This document shows positions 1-5,564 of a stretch of DNA of 8,951 nucleotides, piece after piece. The stretch comes from Streptosporangium amethystogenes (lineage in GTDB: Bacteria > Actinomycetota > Actinomycetes > Streptosporangiales > Streptosporangiaceae), in NCBI RefSeq assembly GCF_000721075.1, contig NZ_JOEQ01000075.1, forward strand, positions 1 to 8,951, in the 5' to 3' direction. Below the pieces are notes generated by a model. It was not told the DNA's origin. It worked only from the letters and a program-made list of their open reading frames with translations, and searched no databases. How positions within the stretch are numbered: the first letter of the stretch is position 1; the number at the start of each line of letters is the position of its first letter. The position numbers and the translations under genes were made by a program.

Positions 1-18
1 TTGCCGGTTTTCCGGTCA

Positions 19-48
19 TCGACTCCCACCCGCCGAATCCGCTAGGAT
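19..48 (+). promoter_or_regulatory. Possible housekeeping-sigma promoter
   Basis: TCGACT at 19-24 and TAGGAT at 43-48 are separated by 18 bp. They resemble the actinobacterial sigma-70-like pattern TTGACN-N17/18-TAGRRT, with four of six matches in each box. If used, transcription would start near 55 and leave a leader of about 240 nt before the ATG at 295, carrying the hairpins described here. This is a pattern match only, and chance matches of this quality are common. Confidence 0.25.
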
Positions 49-94
49 TGCGACTCACCCTGTTTCCAGGGCAACCCCTCTAACTTACTCCAAC

Positions 95-117
95 ATCCGA
101 TTGTTGTCCAATCGGAT
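95..117. promoter_or_regulatory. Perfect palindrome (9-bp arms), candidate operator
   Basis: ATCCGATTG (95-103) and CAATCGGAT (109-117) are exact reverse complements around the 5-nt centre TTGTC. The arms are AT-balanced, unlike the GC-rich surroundings. No T-run follows on either side, which argues against an intrinsic terminator. An ATTG-N5-CAAT core is a plausible site for a dimeric repressor such as a MarR, HxlR or TetR type. The site lies 178 bp upstream of the AI-2E start, so its target could also be a gene outside the window to the left. Confidence 0.5.
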
Positions 118-294
118 CTCGGCGTGACGCATGCGCCCCGACGAGGGAACTGATCAAAAGGGTGGTCCCGAGGCTCTGGCGATCTCCGCCGACCCCCTCG
201 GGCCTGTGAACTCTATGTACGCCGCCGGGTCCCGTCAAATCGAAGCGCCTGCCTCGTGGAGACGTGTTTCCCGCTCACTGGGTAGAGATCCAAT

Positions 295-1410
295 ATGACG
301 GACCAGAGGCTGTTGCCCAGAGCACTCGTCGTGCTTCTCTGCGCCGCGAGTGCGGTGATCGTCCTGGGAGGGATCAGGGCGGTCGGCTCGATCGTCGGGC
401 CGGCACTGCTGGCACTGATCCTGATCCTGGCGGTCTCCCCGGTCAGAACCTGGCTTCACCGGCACGGCGCTCCCGGATGGGTACTGGTGGCGATCCCCCT
501 GATGATCGTGCTGCTGGTGCTCCTGGGCATGGTCGCGGTCCTGACAATCTCCATCGCGCAACTGGCCGCTCTCATCCCCACCTATGACAAGCAGTTCCAG
601 CAGCTCGTTGTGCAGGCACAGGGGCTGGCGACGAAACTCGGCATCGGCACGCAGCAGATAAACGAGGCGATCAACTCCTTCTATCCCAGCAAAATCTTCG
701 CGATCGCACAGGAATTCCTCAGCGGGCTGGTGGGCGCGTTCTCCGGCATCGTTCTCATGGTCGTCCTGCTGCTGGCCATGTGCCTGGACGCGCAGGCCTT
801 CTCCCGGATTCTCACCCTGGGGGCGGTGCGCAGGCCCCTGCTCATCGGCGCGCTCCACGACTTCGCCCACCGGACCCGTCGTTATCTTGTGGTGTCGACG
901 GGGTTCGGGCTGGTCTGCTCCGCGTTGGACGTGGCCGCGCTCTGGGTGCTCAACGTGCCGCTTCCCCTCCTTTGGGGCGTACTTGCACTGATCACCAACT
1001 ACATCCCCAACATCGGCTTCATCCTGGGCCTGATACCGCCCGCCCTGCTCGGTCTCCTGTCGGGCGGCCTCGACACCATGGTCTTCGTGATCGTCGCCTA
1101 CGTGTTGATCAATTTCGTGGTGCAGTCGCTGATCCAGCCCAAGTACCTCGGCGACGCCGTCGGACTGTCCACGACCCTGACCTTCATCTCACTCATCCTG
1201 TGGACGTTCCTGCTCGGCCCGCTGGGCGCGCTGCTGGCCATCCCGCTCAGCCTGCTGACCCGCACGTTGCTGATCGACAGCGATCCCGACGGCGAGTGGG
1301 CCGCCGCCCTCGTCTCGGGGAATGTGCCCGGCGAGGGGCGACCGGCGGAGGAGGACTCGACGACGGGCACCCGGCAGGAGAAGAACGGAGAAGGAGGCAG
1401 CCGCCCGTAA
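295..1410 (+). CDS. AI-2E family transporter (YdiK/PerM-like integral membrane protein)
   Basis: This 371-residue integral membrane protein belongs to the AI-2E/YdiK/PerM family, whose members are exporters or antiporters with mostly unknown substrates. The name comes from TqsA/YdgG, and autoinducer-2 transport should not be assumed. Hydrophobic segments lie near residues 9-27, 31-49, 61-90 and 143-163, with more from 197 to 325. A loop at about 91-140, mostly hydrophilic, is typical of the family. Family signatures are visible: NYIPNIGF at 235-242 followed by a Gly/Pro-rich helix, QPKYLGDAVGL at 281-291, and LLGPLGALLAIPL at 306-318. Residues 328-371 form a charged, probably disordered cytoplasmic tail. 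The length is normal for the family. The ATG is preceded only by a weak purine stretch (GGGTAGAG). An AraC regulator begins 9 bp downstream, so the two are probably co-transcribed. Confidence 0.9.
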   Translation: MTDQRLLPRALVVLLCAASAVIVLGGIRAVGSIVGPALLALILILAVSPVRTWLHRHGAPGWVLVAIPLMIVLLVLLGMVAVLTISIAQLAALIPTYDKQFQQLVVQAQGLATKLGIGTQQINEAINSFYPSKIFAIAQEFLSGLVGAFSGIVLMVVLLLAMCLDAQAFSRILTLGAVRRPLLIGALHDFAHRTRRYLVVSTGFGLVCSALDVAALWVLNVPLPLLWGVLALITNYIPNIGFILGLIPPALLGLLSGGLDTMVFVIVAYVLINFVVQSLIQPKYLGDAVGLSTTLTFISLILWTFLLGPLGALLAIPLSLLTRTLLIDSDPDGEWAAALVSGNVPGEGRPAEEDSTTGTRQEKNGEGGSRP

Positions 1411-1417
1411 CCTGAGG
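1391..1417 (+). promoter_or_regulatory. Two Shine-Dalgarno-like sites before the AraC gene
   Basis: A perfect AAGGAGG lies at 1391-1397 inside the last codons of the AI-2E gene, but no ATG or GTG follows at working distance. The only start that fits the AraC protein is ATG 1420. That start is served by a weak GAGG at 1414-1417 placed only 2 nt away, which is unusually close. The strong site may help ribosomes that terminate at 1410 to restart at 1420 (translational coupling). That role is an inference. Confidence 0.35.
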
Positions 1418-1419
1418 CC

Positions 1420-2148
1420 ATGTATCGCGAGTGGGCTCCGGACTCCCGCGTCGCCGGGCGGGTGGCCTGCGTGTGGAGCAACGAGGCGACCACCGTCGCG
1501 ACCACGGGCACGCCCCAGCTGGTCGTGCCCGATGGCTGTGTGGATCTGATCTGGGGTCCGGGAGGAGCGCAGGTCGCGGGTCCCGACACCGGCCCGAAGA
1601 CCGTGTGGATGTCGCCGGGCGACCGCTACCTCGGAATCCGGTTCAGCCCCGGCGCGGCGGGCGGGGTGTTCGGAGTGCCGCTCGACAGCCTGCGCGACCT
1701 GCGGATACCGCTGTCCGAGCTGGAACCGCTCAGGGAACTGTCCGAACTGGCCCCTTTCACGGGAGGACCACCGGAGCGGGCCACCGACGTCGTACAACGG
1801 GTCCTGGCCGTACGGATGCGCACGACGCCCGAACCCGATCCCGCCGCGTCGGCGATCGCCGAGGCACTGCTGGCGGGACGGAGCGTCAGGGAGGTGGCCT
1901 GGGATCTGGGGCTCGGCGAGCGGCAGCTGCTGCGCCGGTCCCTGTGGGCCTTCGGGTACGGCCCGAAGACGTTGCAGCGGGTGGTCAGGTTCCAGCGGGC
2001 GCTGCGGCTGGCCAAGCGCGGCGTCGCGGCGGCCGAGGTCGCCGCGGCCAGCGGATACGCCGACCAGGCTCACATGGCGAACGAGGTACGGCGGCTGGCG
2101 GGAGTTCCGCTGGGCCGGCTGATCGGACGGTCCGCCGACGGCCACTGA
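1420..2148 (+). CDS. AraC family transcriptional regulator with DUF6597-like N-terminal domain
   Basis: This 242-residue cytoplasmic DNA-binding protein has two parts. Residues 1-110 carry the signature of DUF6597-type sensor domains: PDGCVDLIW at 37-45, GPDTGP at 54-59, and RFSPGAAGGVFGVP at 74-87. Residues 140-236 are an AraC/XylS double helix-turn-helix. The first HTH is near 155-175, the linking helix holds the typical FGYGPKTLQRVVRFQRAL at 178-195, and the second HTH (GVAAAEVAAASGYADQAHM, 201-219) leads to the family tail LAGVPLGRL. No ligand can be deduced. The gene is 9 bp behind the AI-2E gene, so it may act on that locus or be autoregulated. It converges on the acyl-CoA ligase with only 6 bp between stop codons, and no terminator hairpin is visible there. 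Confidence 0.9.
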   Translation: MYREWAPDSRVAGRVACVWSNEATTVATTGTPQLVVPDGCVDLIWGPGGAQVAGPDTGPKTVWMSPGDRYLGIRFSPGAAGGVFGVPLDSLRDLRIPLSELEPLRELSELAPFTGGPPERATDVVQRVLAVRMRTTPEPDPAASAIAEALLAGRSVREVAWDLGLGERQLLRRSLWAFGYGPKTLQRVVRFQRALRLAKRGVAAAEVAAASGYADQAHMANEVRRLAGVPLGRLIGRSADGH

Positions 2149-2154
2149 CGGACA

Positions 2155-3807
2155 CTAGGGAAGCAGCCGGGCACGGCCGAAGTCGACGAACCTGGCACGC
2201 AGTGCCGAGCACGCCTCCTCGGTCAGCGGGACGTAGGCGAGGTCGCGTCCCGGCCGCCACCACACCGGATCTGCGCACTCCCACAGCTGGCGCCGCAGAC
2301 CGCTCTTGTCCACCTTGTTGGTGGCGGTGAGCGGCATCTCCGGCGTCAGCCGTACGAAGCGGGGAGCCCACTTGGTGCCGAGGTCGGGCTGGGCGTCGAG
2401 GAACGCGGCGAACCCGGCGGGTTCGAAGTCGCCGTCGAGTTCCAGCGCGGCCATGACCTGGTCGCCGGTGCGCGGGTCGGGCACCGCGTAGACGGCGCAC
2501 ATGACCGTGCCCGGGTAGCGGGCGAGGATGCGTTCGACGGGGGCGGCGGCGAAGTTCTCGCTGTCCACCCGGAGCCGGTCGGCGTCCCTGCCGGCGAAGT
2601 AGAAGTATCCGGCGCTGTCACGGTAGGCGAGGTCGCCGCTCCAGTACCAGCCGGCGCGGAGCCGCTGTGCGTCCGCCTCGGCGTTGTTGTAGTAGCCCTC
2701 GAAGGAGGCGTCGCGCCGGACGATCTCGCCGATCGCCTCGTGCCCGTTGACCAGCCCGCCACTGTCGTCGAAGCGGGCCCGTGGACACTCGCGGCCGGTG
2801 GTGGGGTCGTGGACGGCGACGTCCATCCCCTGCTGCGGCAGACCGAGCGCGTCGGCCGGGGTTCCGGGAACCTTGCTGATCGCGATCGCCCCCTCGGAGG
2901 AGCCGTACCCCTCGATGATCTGGGCGCCGAACCGCCTGGCGAACTCGGTCAGGTCGCGGGAGGAGGCCTCGGTTCCGAAGGCGGCCCGCAGCGGGTTGCG
3001 GAAGTCGTCGTCGCGTTCGGGGGTGGCCAGGATGTACGCGAGGGCGCGGCCGACGTAGTTGAAGTAGGTGACGTCGTACCTGCGGATGTCGGCGAGGAAC
3101 TCGGAGGCGCTGAAGCGGCGGCGCATCGCCACCGTCGCGCCCACGCCGGTGGCCATCGCCAGGTTGGCCATGATGGCGTTGCCGTGGAAGAGCGGCATCG
3201 CGAGGTAGGTCACCGACTCCCGGTCGATCCCGAACCGACCTCCCCTGCCCGCTATGGCCGCCAGCCGCCCCTGACCGCAGATCACCGCCTTCGGTGATCC
3301 GGTCGAGCCCGAGGTGAAGAGCAGCAGCAACGACTCCTCGGGCCGCGGCGGCTGCTCGGCGTCGAGAACCGCCCTCGCCTCGGTGCCGGTGCGGCGGGCC
3401 AGCAGCGCGCGGTAGCCGTCGGTGTCGGCGAGCAGGACCCGGCCGGGTGGCAGCCCGAGGTCGAGACCGTCGAGCAGGGCGGAGCGCGGGGTGTCGGTGA
3501 CGACGAGGCGGCAGTCGGTGTGCCGGATGTCCGCGGCGAGTTCCGCGCCGCGCCGGGTGGGGTTGATGCCGACCAGGGTCGCGCCCGACAGCGCGGCGGC
3601 GAAGATCCAGAAGACGTACTCGGGGACGTTCTCCAGCAGGACGCCGAGGTGGAACGGGCGACCCGGCTCCCGCAGGTCCAGGGCCAGTGCCGCCCGCAGC
3701 TCCGCCTCGTGGACGATCCGCGCCCAGGTGTAGCTCTCGTCCTCGAAGCGCAGGCCGGGATGTTCGTCACCGGCCCGCGCCCGGATCAGGTCCGCGAATG
3801 TCACCAC
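2155..3807 (-). CDS. Acyl-CoA synthetase (AMP-forming), FadD17/FadD1-like
   Basis: This is an ANL-superfamily enzyme that activates a carboxylic acid with ATP to an acyl-adenylate and then an acyl-CoA thioester. It has 550 residues from GTG 3807. Core motifs are present: P-loop LFTSGSTGSPKA at 163-174, GYGSSEG at 300-306, the ribose-binding WYWSGDL at 387-393, the hinge region GRDADRLRVDSEN at 406-418, and the C-terminal catalytic lysine in TNKVDK (K498). The middle (MPLFHGNAIMANLA, RRFSASEFLADIRRY) and the CADPVW ending resemble mycobacterial FadD17 and FadD1 as I remember them. FadD17 lies in the steroid-degradation regulon of Mycobacterium tuberculosis, but the substrate here is unknown. 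Start choice: the frame is open to GTG 3888, but a promoter and palindromic operator lie inside that extra stretch. The extra 27 residues are atypical, and VTFADLIRARA with GLRFED suits a family N-terminus. An extra C-terminal segment of about 30 residues follows CADPVWW. Confidence 0.9.
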   Translation of the reverse strand: MVTFADLIRARAGDEHPGLRFEDESYTWARIVHEAELRAALALDLREPGRPFHLGVLLENVPEYVFWIFAAALSGATLVGINPTRRGAELAADIRHTDCRLVVTDTPRSALLDGLDLGLPPGRVLLADTDGYRALLARRTGTEARAVLDAEQPPRPEESLLLLFTSGSTGSPKAVICGQGRLAAIAGRGGRFGIDRESVTYLAMPLFHGNAIMANLAMATGVGATVAMRRRFSASEFLADIRRYDVTYFNYVGRALAYILATPERDDDFRNPLRAAFGTEASSRDLTEFARRFGAQIIEGYGSSEGAIAISKVPGTPADALGLPQQGMDVAVHDPTTGRECPRARFDDSGGLVNGHEAIGEIVRRDASFEGYYNNAEADAQRLRAGWYWSGDLAYRDSAGYFYFAGRDADRLRVDSENFAAAPVERILARYPGTVMCAVYAVPDPRTGDQVMAALELDGDFEPAGFAAFLDAQPDLGTKWAPRFVRLTPEMPLTATNKVDKSGLRRQLWECADPVWWRPGRDLAYVPLTEEACSALRARFVDFGRARLLP

Positions 3808-3813
3808 ACCCGG

Positions 3814-3842
3814 ATCTTGAGCAAGTGCTTGGTCAAAGTCAA
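3814..3842 (-). promoter_or_regulatory. Promoter of the acyl-CoA synthetase, probably leaderless
   Basis: On the minus strand TTGACT (3842-3837) and CAAGAT (3819-3814) are separated by exactly 17 bp. The expected transcription start, 7 nt past the -10 box, falls on 3807, the first base of an in-frame GTG. This would give a leaderless mRNA, which is common in actinobacteria, and would explain the lack of a Shine-Dalgarno sequence before 3807. The local sequence is clearly AT-richer than its surroundings. The -10 box matches TATAAT at only three of six positions, so the call rests on geometry and on the operator in the spacer. Confidence 0.5.
3817..3836. promoter_or_regulatory. TetR-type operator, matches the KstR2 consensus
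   Basis: TTGAGCAAG (3817-3825) and CTTGGTCAA (3828-3836) form a palindrome around TG with one mismatched pair (3821/3832). Read on the minus strand, the core ACCAAGCACTTGCT (3833-3820) fits the published KstR2 consensus AnCAAGnnCTTGnT at every fixed position. KstR2 is a TetR-family repressor, relieved by a CoA thioester, that controls late steroid-ring catabolism in mycobacteria. Here the site occupies the promoter spacer and the upstream part of the -10 box, the position expected for repression. The binding protein is not encoded in the window. Related acyl-CoA-responsive TetR regulators could use a similar core. Confidence 0.6.
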
Positions 3843-3973
3843 GTCGCACCGGGGACCCGGACGATCTCCGGTACCACCGCTCCGCCACCCACCCGGCTCC
3901 GGTCGTCGGCCGAGGCGATCGAGACCCCCGGCGCCTCCTCCGCGACGGGCCGGGACGTCACAGCGGTGACAGG

Positions 3974-5362
3974 TCAGGCGGGGGCCGGGACGGACCGCCG
4001 GGACGGCGGTTCCTCGGGAGCGTCAGGCGCCTTGAAGACGCGGCGCGCCCATGGCATGGCGAGCGCCAGGATCGGCAGGAGCAGCATGGAACTCTGCGAC
4101 CACACGACATGGAGGCTCCGCCAGGTGGCGGAGTCGAACTGGGTCATGTAGAGGTAGCCGTACCCCGCCCAGAGGGACACGCCGATGATGGCGGGCCAGG
4201 CGAAGCGGGTCGGACGGGCGACCAGGAACGGCATGAACCACAGCAGGTACTGCGCGCCGAGTCTGGGAGTGGCGACCATGAAGGCGATCAGCAGCGCCGT
4301 GGTGAGGTCGACCGGGTCGGCACGACGCCACAGGAAGGCGGTCACCAGCATGGTGACGTAGACCAGACGGGTGCCGAAGGTGGCGATCCCCTGGTGCAGA
4401 TCGTTGATGCCGTGCATGTAGATGGCGCTGTAACCCCACTGGCCGACGATCGGGCGGACGTCCTGGATCACCCGGATGACCTCGGGGATCTGGCTCAGCG
4501 AGGTGCCGGCGAAGATCGGCAGGGTGACCAGGAAGAAGATCGGTGCGATGCCGGTGGCCACGAACGCCACGGCGCGGGCGCGGACGGTGGGCAGCAGCAG
4601 GAGCATGCCGGGGACGAGCCAGATCGGCCAGCTCTTGGCGCAGAGCGCCAGGCCCATCAGCAGCCCCGCGAACAGGGCGCGGCGCAGGGACTGCCGGTCG
4701 CCGGGACGAGGGGTGAGCGCTGTGCGCAGGACCGTGCCCGAGGAGCCCGCGGCGTGCCGCACGGCACCGAAGAGGCCTCGGGACGCGACGTTGTCCCGCA
4801 CCAGCGCGACCACGTCGGTCGTCATGCCCGGTCGGTCGGGGGCGCCGGGGCCCCTGGCGACGACGAAGGCGGCGACGCCGAAGACCAGGGCGACCGGCTC
4901 GACCTGGCCGTGCACGGAGGCGACCAGGATGGCCAGCGGGTTGCAGGCGTACTGGAAGGCGCGCAACGACGCCCTGGGGCCTCCGGCGAGCTTGCCGACC
5001 AGCGGGATCAGCGCGATGTCGGCGACCACGGTGACCAGGCGCCCGCCGATCTCCCAGGGGATGCCCAGCCAGAGCAGGAAGCCGTAGACGTAGGGGATGG
5101 TCGGCAGGAAATGCCAGCCGCCGTTGCTCCCCAGGACGGGATCCTCGTGATTCAGGACCGCCTCGCCCGCGGGTTTGAAGCTGTTGACGAAGTCGACCGG
5201 CTGCCAGGTGTCCATCGCCGAGGTGGTCATGATGAGCACCCTGAAGACGATTCCGACCACCAGCACGGCCAGCAGGGAGGGCCGCCAGCCCTTCCACTGT
5301 GCGACCACGGCGAGCACGACACCTGTGACGAGGACGAACCCCGTGAGAATTGCGTAGTCCAT
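3974..5362 (-). CDS. Polytopic membrane protein, probable GT-C fold glycosyltransferase
   Basis: This 462-residue protein has about ten or more hydrophobic helices. The layout recalls polyprenyl-phosphate-sugar-dependent GT-C glycosyltransferases (GT87/DUF2029-like). An N-terminal helix pair is followed by an extracytoplasmic loop with acidic residues (D51, D57) and the GEAVLNHEDPV segment (67-76). Then come CNPLAILVASVHGQVEP (140-156), a GLLMGLALCAKSWP helix (233-246), and RLGAQYLLWFMPF (367-379). Residues 171-228 form an unusually long hydrophilic, Arg/Gly-rich segment between two membrane helices. The tail (444-462) is Pro/Arg-rich. ATG 5362 is chosen because AGGGG stands 5 nt upstream; the frame is also open to GTG 5389. 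The gene follows the chitinase on the same strand behind a strong hairpin, so it probably has its own promoter. Donor and acceptor cannot be deduced. An uncharacterised membrane protein is the alternative. Confidence 0.75.
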   Translation of the reverse strand: MDYAILTGFVLVTGVVLAVVAQWKGWRPSLLAVLVVGIVFRVLIMTTSAMDTWQPVDFVNSFKPAGEAVLNHEDPVLGSNGGWHFLPTIPYVYGFLLWLGIPWEIGGRLVTVVADIALIPLVGKLAGGPRASLRAFQYACNPLAILVASVHGQVEPVALVFGVAAFVVARGPGAPDRPGMTTDVVALVRDNVASRGLFGAVRHAAGSSGTVLRTALTPRPGDRQSLRRALFAGLLMGLALCAKSWPIWLVPGMLLLLPTVRARAVAFVATGIAPIFFLVTLPIFAGTSLSQIPEVIRVIQDVRPIVGQWGYSAIYMHGINDLHQGIATFGTRLVYVTMLVTAFLWRRADPVDLTTALLIAFMVATPRLGAQYLLWFMPFLVARPTRFAWPAIIGVSLWAGYGYLYMTQFDSATWRSLHVVWSQSSMLLLPILALAMPWARRVFKAPDAPEEPPSRRSVPAPA

Positions 5363-5405
5363 GACGGCCCCTAGCCTGCCGGACCTCACCAGCGACCGGC
5401 CACCC

Positions 5406-5423
5406 GGTCTCTAAACCGAGACC
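5406..5423. promoter_or_regulatory. Inverted repeat upstream of the GT-C-like gene, candidate operator
   Basis: GGTCTC (5406-5411) and GAGACC (5418-5423) are exact reverse complements around TAAACC, placed 44-61 bp upstream of ATG 5362, where an operator would be expected. The half-sites GGTCT and AGACC are those of the DasR-responsive element of Streptomyces chitin/GlcNAc genes. There, however, the halves abut, while here they are 8 nt apart, so I do not call this a DasR site. No confident -35/-10 pair was found around it. Confidence 0.35.
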
Positions 5424-5459
5424 TCTCTGCCAGTTTCGGCGACTCCGGGAATCCGATCC

Positions 5460-5474
5460 GTCACGTTGAGTGAC
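5460..5474. repeat. Short inverted repeat GTCAC-N5-GTGAC
   Basis: GTCAC (5460-5464) and GTGAC (5470-5474) flank GTTGA, about 100 bp upstream of the GT-C-like gene. The same arms with a 4-nt centre occur just past the other end of that gene at 3957-3970. Arms of 5 bp are short enough to arise by chance. It is recorded because the copies bracket a single gene. The rest of the 5363-5522 gap shows nothing else I can support. Confidence 0.2.
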
Positions 5475-5522
5475 CGTCGAATGTCGAACCGCCCCGTGAG
5501 ACCCGCGGACGCGGAGGGGGAA

Positions 5523-5559
5523 CCTCGCCGCCGGAAGTCCGTCTCTCCCGGCGGCGAGG
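5523..5559 (-). terminator. Strong hairpin terminator after the complete chitinase gene
   Basis: CCTCGCCGCCGG (5523-5534) and CCGGCGGCGAGG (5548-5559) pair perfectly over 12 bp around a 13-nt loop. The hairpin starts 5 bp past the chitinase stop codon. On the minus strand it is followed by TTCCCCC and not by a U-run, so it is a GC-rich, U-poor terminator of the kind frequent in actinobacteria. It should separate chitinase transcription from the membrane protein gene downstream. Confidence 0.75.
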
Positions 5560-5564
5560 AGTTC

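Larger units (their letters stand above)
1..294. other. Gene-free leader upstream of the AI-2E family gene
   Basis: No convincing coding frame is seen here. The stretch is rich in short inverted repeats: AATCC/GGATT at 36-49, CCCTG/CAGGG at 58-71, the strong palindrome at 95-117 (listed separately), and a nested hairpin at 167-202. The last has outer arms CCCGAGG (167-173) and CCTCGGG (196-202) and inner arms GGCG (178-181) and CGCC (187-190). None is followed by a T-run on the plus strand. The region could be the leader of the following gene, the end region of a gene left of the window, or both. I recognise no known riboswitch class. Confidence 0.5.
3808..3973. other. Intergenic region between the GT-C-like gene and the acyl-CoA synthetase
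   Basis: If the ligase starts at 3807, this gap is non-coding. It holds the promoter and operator listed separately and two small inverted repeats: CCGGA/TCCGG at 3857-3871, and GTCAC/GTGAC at 3957-3970. The latter starts 3 bp past the stop of the membrane protein gene and might act as a weak terminator, though it has a stem of only 5 bp and no U-run. If GTG 3888 were the true start, a GGAG 8 nt before it would serve as ribosome-binding site. Confidence 0.4.

Noticed and set aside
10..40. tRNA-like tail (TCGACTCCCACC)
   Set aside because: There is no TTCRANY T-loop, no pairing T-stem and no acceptor or anticodon arms could be assembled.
1..294. c-di-AMP (ydaO-type) or other known riboswitch in the leader
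   Set aside because: GCCGAATCC at 32-40 recalls one ydaO segment, but the other conserved elements (GGGGGACCCA-like and GGGGTGAAT-like) are missing in order on this strand.
1189..2145. Minus-strand open frame of 318 codons opposite the AraC and AI-2E genes
   Set aside because: It overlaps two genes with clear family motifs, and its product is Arg/Pro/Gln-rich without recognisable structure.
2149..2154. Bidirectional terminator between the convergent AraC and ligase genes
   Set aside because: Only 6 bp separate the stops, and no stable inverted repeat was found around them.
4109..5374. Plus-strand open frame of 421 codons opposite the GT-C-like gene
   Set aside because: It encodes a low-complexity Asp/Gly/Gln/Arg-rich product with no hydrophobic core, while the minus strand encodes a coherent polytopic protein.
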